Below are positions 56,262 to 64,000 of a stretch of DNA of 64,000 nt, in pieces; positions within the stretch are counted from its first letter, which is position 1; each line of letters opens with the position of its first letter. This DNA comes from Bifidobacterium saimiriisciurei (GTDB lineage: Bacteria > Actinomycetota > Actinomycetes > Actinomycetales > Bifidobacteriaceae), in contig NZ_WHZU01000003.1 in NCBI RefSeq assembly GCF_010667655.1, positions 1-64,000 on the forward strand, written 5' to 3'. A program made the translations under genes and the position numbers. A model generated the notes under the pieces. That model was not told the DNA's origin, did not search any database, and saw only the letters and a list, made by a program, of their open reading frames with translations.

Positions 56262-58343
56262 CTAGCGGCCTCCCATGCCGCCGCCTCCGCCGCCGCCGGA
56301 GGACCCGCCGAATCCTCCTCCTCCGCCGCCACCGCCGCCATACGAGGACGGGTTGCTCAGGCTGCTGACGGCGCTTTGGATGTCGCTGAAGTTGCTGCCG
56401 ATCATCGAACCCAGATCGGTGATGCCCGTCGGCGTGGAGGAGCCCATGCCATTGCCTGCGCCCAGGGTATGGTGATGGAACGTGGAGTACATGACGGGGC
56501 TGGAATCCCAGGTGCCGTCCATGAAGGCCGGGTCGTTCAGCTGCGGGTAGAGCTCACGGAGCTGCCGGACGACCTGGTCGCTGATGCCGAACGCGGCCGC
56601 ATACACGAGGTAGAAGTCCCACATCGCCAGGTCGGGTACACCGCGCTTGGAGAAGTCGGAGAAGTCGAGCATGTACCGCTTGAGCCCTTCGAGTCTGCCG
56701 GCCACGAGGTTGCCTTCGGGGGTGAGAATCTCGGATTTCGCCTTCGCCATGACGGTCACGCACAGGATTATCGCGGCTCCGACGACGATGAACGCCAGCA
56801 GCTGCCAGCCAAGGGCGACGAACCCGAGCATCGAGAGCATGCCTATGCCGATGGTCACGGCGCAGGGCAGGACGGTGTATCGGGACGTGCTCGTGGCGTA
56901 GTGGCCGGCACCGTATTCCATGGACACCGCGTCGCGGTAGGCGTTGAACAGGCCGTCGAACGCCGAATAATCCAGCTTGCCGGCCTCGTGGAGCTCGGTC
57001 ATGGTGAACGGCCGGCCGCCGTAGCCGACCGAGGCACGGCGGAGCACATCCAGCAGGGCCTGTTCGCTGCGGGAGAGCCGCGAGGCGCGCGACCGTCTCG
57101 GGTCGCGCAGGGTGATGACCACGTCCTGGGCCCCACACGGGCCGGGCGGGCTCATGGTCAGTCCGACCCACCGCTTGTGCGCGAGCGAGAGCATGGTGGC
57201 GGCCATGCCGTTCCGGTCGGAGGCCACGCTCGAGGAACCCAGTCCGATGATCTTCGCGGCGACGGCGGGAGGAACGCCCGGGTCGTCGCGCCAGTACGTC
57301 ATGTCGCCGCAGTATCGGGCGAGGCGTCGGGAGGTCTGGATGGACCGGACCGTCCATGCCAGCATGCCGAGAATGAGCAGCAGGCTCGCCACGCACAGGG
57401 CGATGACGGCGTGGTTCTTCGCCTCGACCTTCGCCTGCCATTCGTCGGCCATCCGTTGTTCGTCGGCGGCGATGGCCGATGCGGTTTTGGCGCCATGCCG
57501 CTTGGCGTCCGGCACGAACTTCGAGGGGAACGTGGCATGCACCTCGAGCTGCATCTGCGCGGGCAGGGGTTCGGCCTTGAAGTGGACGTCACCGTTGTCG
57601 TCGATGGTCAGTTCGGAAGGTGAATGCTCGAAATGCAGCCATGCGCGCACATCGTCCCCGGTGAGCGCGGCCGACTGCTCCCGTCGTGTGGAATCGGGCA
57701 CGGAGATGAGGCCGGTGACCTGTTTGGCGTATATGCCGTTCGTGGTGTCGAGGAACTGCCAGTTGAATTCGGCGTTGCCGTCAGCGAGTTCGGTGATGGC
57801 GTTCTTCACACGGTAGCTCACGTAGTAGGTCTCGCTGCCCGAATTGGTCGGGGGGATGTTCCAGCCGAGTTCGGTGGTGTCGGCGCCGGTCTTGGTCAGG
57901 TAGTAGGTGCCGGCGAGTTCCTCGTACTGGTCTTCGGGCACGTTCTCGGGGTCCGCGAGGTCGATTTGCTCATAGCTCTGCCGTTCGGCATCGCGCACAT
58001 CGACGTCGGTGATGCCGTCGTATACGCCGGGACGCGCCTTGAACGTGCGGAAGAGCTGATGCCACGGCCGGTCGTTGCCGTCGGTGTCCTCACGCCGTTC
58101 GAGGTTCACGTTCCATGTTTCGGTGACCATGAGGTCGCCGTTCGACTGGATGGAGACGTCGTAGTGCAGCGAGTCGAGCGTGAGCGGCTCGTTCTCTCCG
58201 GCCACGCCGCAGGAGGCCAGGGCGAGCACCATCGCTGCGGCCAGCAGCGCCGCGAACAAGGTGCGAAAGGCGTCGAAGGCGCGGGTGTCGGCGGTGCGGA
58301 TGCCGGTGGCAGGAGCGGCGTTGCCGCGGGCATGCGGCCGCAT
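56262..58343 (-). CDS. DUF2207-domain membrane lipoprotein with Gly-rich tail
   Basis: 693 residues. An N-terminal signal with lipobox LALASCGVAG suggests lipid attachment; the extracellular DUF2207 domain (LHYDVSIQSNGDLMVTETWN) follows, then a membrane segment (AVIALCVASLLLILGMLAWT), a cytoplasmic part and two further helices near residues 480-520. The last about 30 residues are almost only Gly and Ser with GGSSGGGGGGG runs, as in other YciQ-type proteins. Its ATG overlaps the lemA stop (TGATG), so the two are translationally coupled. Function unknown, probably envelope-related. Confidence 0.8.
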   Translation of the reverse strand: MRPHARGNAAPATGIRTADTRAFDAFRTLFAALLAAAMVLALASCGVAGENEPLTLDSLHYDVSIQSNGDLMVTETWNVNLERREDTDGNDRPWHQLFRTFKARPGVYDGITDVDVRDAERQSYEQIDLADPENVPEDQYEELAGTYYLTKTGADTTELGWNIPPTNSGSETYYVSYRVKNAITELADGNAEFNWQFLDTTNGIYAKQVTGLISVPDSTRREQSAALTGDDVRAWLHFEHSPSELTIDDNGDVHFKAEPLPAQMQLEVHATFPSKFVPDAKRHGAKTASAIAADEQRMADEWQAKVEAKNHAVIALCVASLLLILGMLAWTVRSIQTSRRLARYCGDMTYWRDDPGVPPAVAAKIIGLGSSSVASDRNGMAATMLSLAHKRWVGLTMSPPGPCGAQDVVITLRDPRRSRASRLSRSEQALLDVLRRASVGYGGRPFTMTELHEAGKLDYSAFDGLFNAYRDAVSMEYGAGHYATSTSRYTVLPCAVTIGIGMLSMLGFVALGWQLLAFIVVGAAIILCVTVMAKAKSEILTPEGNLVAGRLEGLKRYMLDFSDFSKRGVPDLAMWDFYLVYAAAFGISDQVVRQLRELYPQLNDPAFMDGTWDSSPVMYSTFHHHTLGAGNGMGSSTPTGITDLGSMIGSNFSDIQSAVSSLSNPSSYGGGGGGGGGFGGSSGGGGGGGMGGR

Positions 58344-58897
58344 CAGAACCGGACCTGGGGCACGGCTCGGGCGGACTCCTCCACCTTGAAGAACTCACGT
58401 TCGGTGAAGTGGAACATCCCCGCGATGATGTTGCTTGGCACCGTCTGGATCTTCGTGTTGTACTTGAGCACCACGTCGTTGTAGAACTGACGCGCATAGG
58501 CGATCCTGTCCTCCAGCGCCTTGAGCTGGGCCTGCAGGTCGAGGAAGTTCTGGTTGGCCTGCAGCTGCGGATACGCCTCGGCGGTGGCCATGAGGTTCAT
58601 CAGGGCCTGGCCGACCTGCGTTTCGGCGGCGGCGCGCTCGGCCGTGGTGGTCGCCGCCGCGGCGCGGGCCCGGGCGTTGGTGACGGCCTGCAATGTCTGC
58701 GATTCGTGGGCCGCATAGCCTTTGACCGTCTCCACGAGATTGGGGATGAGATCCGCACGCTGCTTGAGCTGCACGTCGATCTGTGCCCAACCGTTGTCGA
58801 CGCGGTTGCGCAGCGCGACCAGTCCGTTGTATGCCGTCACGGCCCATACGACGATTGCTATGACGATGACGACGGCGATGATGATGCCGATGACCAT
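58343..58897 (-). CDS. lemA: LemA family membrane protein
   Basis: 184 residues from ATG 58897 with AAGGAG 6 nt upstream. One N-terminal membrane helix ([20 protein letters not shown]) and the LemA helical bundle ([54 protein letters not shown]). LemA and DUF2207 genes are commonly paired, suggesting one envelope complex; the biochemical role is not established. Confidence 0.92.
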   Translation of the reverse strand: MVIGIIIAVVIVIAIVVWAVTAYNGLVALRNRVDNGWAQIDVQLKQRADLIPNLVETVKGYAAHESQTLQAVTNARARAAAATTTAERAAAETQVGQALMNLMATAEAYPQLQANQNFLDLQAQLKALEDRIAYARQFYNDVVLKYNTKIQTVPSNIIAGMFHFTEREFFKVEESARAVPQVRF

Positions 58898-58992
58898 GGG
58901 CTTCTCCTTCGAATCGGCGGCTTCCATCATTATGCCCCACGAAGGAACGGCGACGCGGGAGGCGGGGCCGTGCCGTCACGATGACGGGGAAT

Positions 58993-59021
58993 AAAAAAAC
59001 TCCCGTCCACCGGACGGGAGT
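58993..59021 (-). terminator. Terminator after groES
   Basis: ACTCCCGTCC (58999-59008) with GGACGGGAGT (59012-59021), loop ACC, followed on the minus strand by a run of seven T residues. Confidence 0.92.
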
Positions 59022-59052
59022 CATACACGAGAATTCAGGCGATATCAGGCGA

Positions 59053-59346
59053 TCAGTTCAGGATGCCGAGGATGTCGCGGGCGGAGACGATGAGGTAGTC
59101 CTCGCCACCGTAGTTGACCTCGGTGCCGCCGTACTTGGAGTACAGGACCTTGTCGCCGACCTTGACGTCGACGGGGATGCGCTCGCCCTTGTCGTCGCGG
59201 CGGCCCGGACCGACGGCCAGGACCTCGCCCTGCTGCGGCTTCTCCTTGGCGTTGTCCGGAATGTACAGACCGGAAGCGGTCTGGGTTTCAGCAGCGGCCT
59301 GCTTGATGACAATCTTGTCTTCCAACGGTGTGATTGCAATCGACAC
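59053..59346 (-). CDS. groES: Co-chaperonin GroES (Hsp10)
   Basis: 97 residues from GTG 59346, which has AGGAGG 6 nt upstream and gives [20 protein letters not shown]. The mobile loop [20 protein letters not shown] and [20 protein letters not shown] are typical. Forms the heptameric lid of GroEL; groEL itself is not adjacent, as is usual in bifidobacteria. A perfect CIRCE operator lies upstream. Confidence 0.97.
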   Translation of the reverse strand: MSIAITPLEDKIVIKQAAAETQTASGLYIPDNAKEKPQQGEVLAVGPGRRDDKGERIPVDVKVGDKVLYSKYGGTEVNYGGEDYLIVSARDILGILN

Positions 59347-59466
59347 TGTGGGCCTCCTCTTTCGTAAGAGAACATTCGGTACAATTCCCACGCCAGAACG
59401 CCGCCGAGAGGCTGACGATCACTCGGGTGAACGTCCCTTTGCGCTATTGGCTATGGTAGCGCGAAA

Positions 59467-59493
59467 TTAGCACTCTGCCAACTCGAGTGCTAA
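59467..59493. promoter_or_regulatory. CIRCE operator (HrcA site) upstream of groES
   Basis: TTAGCACTC, nine-base spacer TGCCAACTC, GAGTGCTAA: an exact match to the CIRCE consensus. HrcA would repress groES in the absence of heat stress. Confidence 0.97.
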
Positions 59494-59600
59494 ACGTCTT
59501 TGCGCATAGCGAAGACACGTCGCGAGCATCGGGAAACGGCACAGGGGTGCGAAAAAGGCACGAAGGCATTGCAATGCCTTGCACACGGTCCGACTGCGGG

Positions 59601-60980
59601 CTAGCTGCGTCGGCGGGCGAGCACGGCGTCCACGTCCACGCCGAGGGAATCCGAAGAGGCCGCAGGCGCGGACACGGACTCCGCGGCGACCGCCTTGCGC
59701 TCGTTGCGGCGGGCCTTGTGCTCACCGGTCTTCTTGGCGCTGATGATCTGGGCCACGGCCTCGGCGGACTGCTTCACCACCTGCTTGGCCTCGCGGTCGC
59801 GGGCGTCCTGCTCGGCTGCGGCGTCCTGCACGGCGGGCTTTTCCTCGGCGACGGCGACGGGCTTCGCGTCGGCCTTCACCGGCTCCGCATGGGCCACCTG
59901 CTTGGTGGACTTGATTTCCAGGCTCTGCGGTTCGGCGACGGGAACCTCCTGCCCCTGACGCGGCGAGCCAAGCGAGAACGAGATGAGGTCCTGGTTGCTG
60001 GCCAGCTCGAAGGCGTCGAGCGCATGGGCCGACGTCACCTTCTCCAGTTCCGCGGTGTAGTCCTCCGGCTCGGCCGGCTTATGCTCCTGCACCGGCTTTG
60101 CCGCGGCCTTGGAGGCTGCGGGGGCCTTGCCGGCGACATCGGCCTTGCGATCGGCCTCAGCAGGCTGTGCGGGCTTATGGGACTTCGGCTCATACGACGC
60201 GGGCCGTTCGGACTTCCCCTCGGCCTGCACGGCGTGCTCCTCGCGCTCGCGGGCGCGGGCCTCCATCTCCTTGCGGGCCTTCTCGTTCGCGGCCTCCACG
60301 GCGGCCTTGCGCTGCGCCTCGCGGGCCTTGCGCTCGGCGATGGCGGCCTGCTTCTCGGCCTTGGCGAGTTCGATGGTGCGGCGGATGTCCTCCTGGGACA
60401 TCGCCCCCGTCTTGGTGGAGTCCACGGATCCAGCGGCGGCCTTGGCCATTGCGGGGGTACGTTCGACGGATGCCGCGGTCTTCGCGCGCTTGATCTTCGC
60501 GCGCTTCTTGGCGAGCGCCACCTGACGCTCCCATTCACGCGCCTGCTTGGAGGCTCGGACGCCCAAGGCCAGCACGACCGCGTCCAGCGCCACGGGAATC
60601 AGCGCGAACAGCGGACTGAAGTGCAGGGCGAGGGCGAGCACCAGGATCACGACGGCCACGGCAAGCAGGGAGAGCACCAGAACACGCCTTCTGCGAATGG
60701 CGTCACGACGCAACGCGCGCACATGCGCGATCTTCGTGTCATCGAGTCTTGCCTGTGCAGCAGACCGCATAACGACCCCTTTCCCAGCGATGTTCCCGTG
60801 TCTATCGCCGAAGTGCATACCATCGTCCATATCGATGATATGCAATGATGCAGAATATCGATCGGAACGGTGCTCCATCGCGTTCTTCATGCCCATCATG
60901 GTCTGCCAGGGCTGCAGGCCGAAGATCAGCATCGCGATGATCGCCCACAGCACGACACTGGCGAGCGAATCCAAATCCAT
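59601..60980 (-). CDS. Ala/Lys/Glu-rich membrane protein of unknown function
   Basis: 459 residues. A hydrophobic N-terminal helix (LASVVLWAIIAMLIFGL), then two adjacent helices at about residues 100-140 (VLVLSLLAVAVVILVLALAL, LFALIPVALDAVVLALGVRA), then some 300 residues of charged helix and low complexity rich in Ala, Lys, Glu and Arg, probably coiled coil and disordered. No known enzyme motif. I do not recognise the family. Monocistronic, upstream of groES on the same strand but separated by the CIRCE region. Confidence 0.65.
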   Translation of the reverse strand: MDLDSLASVVLWAIIAMLIFGLQPWQTMMGMKNAMEHRSDRYSASLHIIDMDDGMHFGDRHGNIAGKGVVMRSAAQARLDDTKIAHVRALRRDAIRRRRVLVLSLLAVAVVILVLALALHFSPLFALIPVALDAVVLALGVRASKQAREWERQVALAKKRAKIKRAKTAASVERTPAMAKAAAGSVDSTKTGAMSQEDIRRTIELAKAEKQAAIAERKAREAQRKAAVEAANEKARKEMEARAREREEHAVQAEGKSERPASYEPKSHKPAQPAEADRKADVAGKAPAASKAAAKPVQEHKPAEPEDYTAELEKVTSAHALDAFELASNQDLISFSLGSPRQGQEVPVAEPQSLEIKSTKQVAHAEPVKADAKPVAVAEEKPAVQDAAAEQDARDREAKQVVKQSAEAVAQIISAKKTGEHKARRNERKAVAAESVSAPAASSDSLGVDVDAVLARRRS

Positions 60981-61080
60981 GCATTCTACGATAGGGTACG
61001 GGCATGAAAAAACGTTTCATGCATGTCGCGTGTCGGGCATAACCCCATACTTTGATTACATCACGCATTCCAAGGATGTC

Positions 61081-61737
61081 TCATCGACGCAATCTGTCGG
61101 TGACGTGGCCGGAGACGTCGGTGCTCAGCAGCGTGTATATCTCGTGGTCGCGCCATGCGCCGTCGACATACATATAGTTGCGTCGCATGCCCTCGTAGGT
61201 CATGCCGAGCTTCTCCACGACGCGCTTCGAACGCGCGTTCTCGGGGAGGATGCCGACCTCCACCCGGTGCAGCAGAGGGCCGGTGACGTCGAGCAGCGCC
61301 CAGTCGGCGAGCATGGCCAGCGCCAGCGGCGCCAATCCGCGGCCGGCGTGAAGACGGTCCACCCAGTATCCGATGGTCCCCACGCGCATGGAGCCGTAGC
61401 TGATGGCGCCGAGCGATATCTGTCCGACGATTTCGCCGCGCCAAATCATAAGCAGGATGACGCCCTGCCCTTCCTGCTCCGCCTTGCGCTGACGGGCGAC
61501 CCACTCGTTGAACGAGATGCCGGGACCGTGCAGCGGGTCGCCGGAATCCCACGGGCGCAGCCATTCGTCGTTGCGCTTGCGCACCTCGCTCCACTCGTCC
61601 CAGTCGTCCTGCTGCATGGGTCGCAGACGCAGCGGCTCGAAGCCTTCGGGCGCCTGCAGCCGCGACGGGATGCGAAAGCGTTCATTGCCCGTCGGGGATA
61701 CGTCATGCTTGGAAAACAGCCGGAACATGGCTCCCAT
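61081..61737 (-). CDS. GNAT-family acetyltransferase (RimJ/RimL-like)
   Basis: 218 residues from ATG 61737 (ATG 61728 also possible). GNAT core with LRLRPMQQDDWDEWSEVRKR, the acetyl-CoA-binding loop VDRLHAGRGLAPLALAMLAD and LHRVEVGILPENARSKRVVE KLG-type motif, as in RimJ-like N-terminal acetyltransferases. The target, perhaps a ribosomal protein, is not known. Divergent from the cyclo-ligase gene by 72 nt. Confidence 0.88.
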   Translation of the reverse strand: MGAMFRLFSKHDVSPTGNERFRIPSRLQAPEGFEPLRLRPMQQDDWDEWSEVRKRNDEWLRPWDSGDPLHGPGISFNEWVARQRKAEQEGQGVILLMIWRGEIVGQISLGAISYGSMRVGTIGYWVDRLHAGRGLAPLALAMLADWALLDVTGPLLHRVEVGILPENARSKRVVEKLGMTYEGMRRNYMYVDGAWRDHEIYTLLSTDVSGHVTDRLRR

Positions 61738-61809
61738 ATTATTCCGCCCTGTTCCGGCGGCAATGGGACGACACGGACGGACGCGTCGATGTGCTGGTAG
61801 AACCGAAGC

Positions 61810-62472
61810 ATGACGACAAACGAGAACGATATCGCAAAGCCGCCTACGGATGGCGGAACCCCGAATGACGGCAGGGCCACGGACGACACCGACATCGTCG
61901 CGGCCAAGACGGAGCTGCGCCATGAGGCCTTCCGCCGCAGGCGCGAGGTCGACGACGAGGCGCGGGCACGGGCCGGGGCCGATCTGGCGGACCAGGCCGA
62001 TCGAAGCGGTCTGTTCGACGGGGTGCGGACGGTCGCCGCATATGTGTCGATGGGCACCGAGGTGCCGACCACGCCTCTGCTGCGCCGGCTCATTGGCAGG
62101 GGCATACGCGTGCTGGTGCCGCGGCTCGGAAGCGGAAGGGAGCTCGGCTGGAGCGAGCTGACCGATGTGGACGACCTGCGGGAGACCGGCGACCACCGGC
62201 CGCAGGAGCCGGACGGCGCTGTGCAGGACGCCGACGCCATCAGGCGGGCCGACGTGGTGGTGACGGCCGCGGTGCTGGCCGACCGCGGCGGCGTGCGGCT
62301 TGGCCGCGGCGGCGGCTGGTACGACCAGGCGCTTACGCATCGGCGGCCCGGAACGCCGGTGGTCGCCGTGGTCTGGCCGTGGGAGCTGCGTGACGCCCCG
62401 CTCCCCCATGAGCCGCACGATCAGCGCGTCGACGGCGTGCTGACGCCGGCCGAGTACTGGACGGTCCGGTAG
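61810..62472 (+). CDS. 5-formyltetrahydrofolate cyclo-ligase
   Basis: 220 residues. Converts 5-formyl-THF and ATP to 5,10-methenyl-THF. Motifs VAAKTELRHEAFRRRREVDD at the N-terminus and DRGGVRLGRGGGWYDQALTH (substrate and ATP loop) are diagnostic. About 25 extra residues at the N-terminus are low complexity. Followed by a FmdB-type gene after 121 nt. Confidence 0.9.
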   Translation: MTTNENDIAKPPTDGGTPNDGRATDDTDIVAAKTELRHEAFRRRREVDDEARARAGADLADQADRSGLFDGVRTVAAYVSMGTEVPTTPLLRRLIGRGIRVLVPRLGSGRELGWSELTDVDDLRETGDHRPQEPDGAVQDADAIRRADVVVTAAVLADRGGVRLGRGGGWYDQALTHRRPGTPVVAVVWPWELRDAPLPHEPHDQRVDGVLTPAEYWTVR

Positions 62473-62593
62473 GGGCACCGACGTGCGGCCGATGCAGCCG
62501 ATATCATTGGTGAGGTTGTCGCGCGTGCGGCTAGGATATGAACAGGCTGCATGGTTAGCGACGAATAGCATTTTCTACGTTTTGGAGGGACTC

Positions 62594-62779
62594 GTGCCTA
62601 CTTATCATTACCGTTGCAAGAACTGCAACTACGATTTCACCGAACAGCAGTCGTTCTCCGACGACCCGATCACGCTGTGCCCGAAGTGCGGCGAGGAGCA
62701 GGTGCACAAGGTGTTCTCCGCCCCGTCCATCGAATTCAAGGGCAGCGGCTTCTACCGCACCGACAGCGCCAAGCACTGA
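62594..62779 (+). CDS. FmdB-type zinc-ribbon protein
   Basis: 61 residues from GTG 62594 with GGAGG 7 nt upstream. VPTYHYRCKNCNYDFTEQQS start and the CxxC pairs (CKNC, CPKC) define the FmdB regulatory-protein zinc ribbon. Position between cyclo-ligase and a SAF protein is common in actinobacteria. Role unknown. Confidence 0.9.
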   Translation: MPTYHYRCKNCNYDFTEQQSFSDDPITLCPKCGEEQVHKVFSAPSIEFKGSGFYRTDSAKH

Positions 62780-62870
62780 GCGCATACGCGCATACGACGA
62801 AGTGGTAGTCGAAAATCGTTGATTTTTCAACGATAATCCACGTTCGTCAACATTGTCGCGAAAAGTGGAC

Positions 62871-62910
62871 AAGGCATATTCCCATCCTTCAAGCTGGGGA
62901 TATGCCTTTT
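62871..62910 (+). terminator. Terminator after the FmdB-type gene, overlapping the next start codon
   Basis: AAGGCATATTCCC (62871-62883) pairs with GGGGATATGCCTT (62896-62908) and is followed by TT and CTATATAG. The ATG of the SAF gene (62902) and its GGGGA Shine-Dalgarno are inside the right arm. Confidence 0.75.
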
Positions 62911-63573
62911 CTATATAGTCGAGGGCCCGGGTCCCGGCCCCGGGCCTCGTCGGCGTCCGAGCGCCGACGGCGTGACCTGCTGCGCCGCATCATCGTGGCC
63001 GTATGCTGCGGGTGCGCGGTGTGGATGGCGCTGCAATGCGTGATGGCGACGGTCGCCACGCGATACGTCGCCGTGGCCGCGAAGGACATCGCGCGCGGCG
63101 ACGTGATAGTGACCGGGGATGTGTCGATGCGCGAGGTGCCGGACTCCCCCGCACTCGACGACGCCGTCGATGATGTGGACGCGGCCGCCGGCATGATAGC
63201 GCAGTCGTCGATCGCCTCCGGCACGCCGGTGTTCCATGCGATGCTCGCACGCAGACCGACCGTGGGGCCCGGACGCACCAGCATGACGATCGCGTTATCG
63301 AGTTCGCCCGACGAGCTCATCGTCGGCGACACGGTGCGTCTGGTGACGGCTTCGGACGACGACGGCGAATACCGGGTGTTGGCAGAACGCGCCACGGTGC
63401 TTGACGTGCCCGAACATGCGAATGACGACGGACTGTTGTCGGGGGCCGTCGGCGACCAGTCGGCGGCGGTGACGTTCGCGCTGCCGCCGAGGGACGCACT
63501 GGCCGTGCTGCAGGTGGGGGAACATGCCCCGGTGCTTGCCGTCGACGCCGATGACGTCGACGGCGGCAAGTGA
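62902..63573 (+). CDS. SAF-domain membrane-anchored protein (CpaB-like)
   Basis: 223 residues. A basic N-terminus is followed by one membrane helix (IIVAVCCGCAVWMALQCVMA) and a SAF domain (VAVAAKDIARGDVIVTGDVS, GMIAQSSIASGTPVFHAML). CpaB homologues act in Flp pilus assembly, but no pilus genes follow. The ATG lies in a terminator-like hairpin, so translation may start elsewhere or be structure-controlled. Confidence 0.75.
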   Translation: MPFLYSRGPGSRPRASSASERRRRDLLRRIIVAVCCGCAVWMALQCVMATVATRYVAVAAKDIARGDVIVTGDVSMREVPDSPALDDAVDDVDAAAGMIAQSSIASGTPVFHAMLARRPTVGPGRTSMTIALSSSPDELIVGDTVRLVTASDDDGEYRVLAERATVLDVPEHANDDGLLSGAVGDQSAAVTFALPPRDALAVLQVGEHAPVLAVDADDVDGGK

Positions 63574-63584
63574 CGAGACCGCGG

Positions 63585-63812
63585 CTAGCGGCGGCCCTCC
63601 GCATCGAACTTGCCCCAATGCGGGGGCAGTTCGTTGAGGATGCGTCGGTCGTCGTCGCCGGCCTTGTCAAGCCGCTCGCGGCGTTCCTCGGCATCGGCCG
63701 GCGCATCGTCGAACAGTCCTTCCGCGTCGAAGCGCTCCGTGCCCCGGAAGACGACACGACGATGCCTGCGCCGGCGCGATGCGGGCTGCGAAGGCTGGCT
63801 GTTGTCGCTCAT
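63585..63812 (-). CDS. Small charged protein of unknown function
   Basis: 75 residues from ATG 63812 (MSDNSQPSQPASRRRRHRRV) rich in Arg, Asp and Glu, ending ILNELPPHWGKFDAEGRR. It starts 7 nt after the stop of the gene on the right and is presumably co-transcribed with it. No domain recognised. Confidence 0.6.
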   Translation of the reverse strand: MSDNSQPSQPASRRRRHRRVVFRGTERFDAEGLFDDAPADAEERRERLDKAGDDDRRILNELPPHWGKFDAEGRR

Positions 63813-63819
63813 CGGGATG

Positions 63820-64000
63820 CTACCGTTCGTCGCCGTACATCTTGGCAAGGCGGGAGACCACACGGTCCACTTCCTTGTCGGGGTTGACGAACGCGGCGAC
63901 GCTCCAGATCGACATGACCGACCATCCGAGGGATTCGAGGTCCTCCATGATGAAGCGGTGGCGCTGACGCGTCGATGGAATGGACATGAACTGCGCGTCG
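63820..64000 (-). CDS. C-terminal end of a large protein, probably helicase with Vsr-like nuclease domain
   Basis: 59 residues before the stop at 63820-63822, running off the window on the right. Residues SIPSTRQRHRFIMEDLESLG, WSVMSIWSVAAFVNPDKEVD and RVVSRLAKMYGDER resemble the end of the restriction-endonuclease-like (MTES_1575) domain found at the C-terminus of large superfamily I helicases with a DUF4011 region. The catalytic core is outside the window. Confidence 0.5.
   Translation of the reverse strand, partial: DAQFMSIPSTRQRHRFIMEDLESLGWSVMSIWSVAAFVNPDKEVDRVVSRLAKMYGDER

Overview
The window looks like part of a Bifidobacterium chromosome (Bifidobacteriaceae, Actinobacteria). Supporting signs are high GC, the actinobacterial S10-spc-alpha ribosomal cluster without rpsD or map, a ferredoxin-dapC pair, an AdhE of bifidobacterial type, and several glycan-metabolism genes (GlgX, MalQ, uxaC plus a GPH transporter). 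The genus is inferred from gene content and order; the species cannot be named from sequence alone.

Layout. 1-354: N-terminal part of a circularly permuted ATP-grasp protein cut by the window edge. 651-16601: truA and the ribosomal super-cluster, all on the minus strand, read from rpsJ (right) to rplQ and truA (left), with rpoA, secY, adk and infA embedded. 16998-25328: an accessory sugar locus with a GRP-type sugar transporter, acetolactate decarboxylase (opposite strand), a ROK kinase, an FSA-type aldolase, a glycyl radical enzyme (GRE), a DeoR regulator and a divergent GRE-activating enzyme. 25530-28265: adhE with a Rex-type operator. 28581-31322: GlgX. 31497-32461: rpsI-rplM. 32646-39376: vsr, malQ, a repeat protein, yigZ, a 2-hydroxyacid dehydrogenase and a CapA-like protein. 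39726-41211: tRNA-Ser and dinB. 41445-44432: GPH transporter and uxaC. 44724-50166: HIT protein, dapC, ferredoxin, APC permease and murB. 50394-50841: rpmG with tRNA-Met, -Thr and -Tyr. 51282-55431: class Ib ribonucleotide reductase (nrdI, nrdE, nrdF). 55742-60980: membrane proteins, lemA and groES. 61081-64000: GNAT protein, 5-formyl-THF cyclo-ligase, FmdB-type and SAF proteins, and the end of a probable helicase-nuclease.

The most interesting system is 16998-25328. A GRE with a GCVE active site (so not pyruvate formate-lyase), an FSA aldolase and a DeoR regulator match the context of E. coli YbiW/PflD and FsaA/FsaB. As I recall, those enzymes were recently shown to run anhydroglycolysis: 1,5-anhydrohexitol-6-phosphate is opened to 1-deoxyfructose-6-phosphate, which is cleaved to glyceraldehyde-3-phosphate and hydroxyacetone. 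Here the PTS that normally makes the phosphate is absent. A non-PTS GRP permease plus a ROK kinase could replace it, and neighbouring AdhE could consume reducing power. Three copies of one 15-bp operator sit at the consensus-like promoters of the GRE and of its activase, so the two transcription units appear co-regulated. Substrate and kinase specificity are inference.

Other regulatory signals are clear: a perfect CIRCE before groES, paired NrdR boxes over the nrdI promoter, a Rex box before adhE, and a roughly 108-bp imperfect palindrome between nrdE and nrdF.
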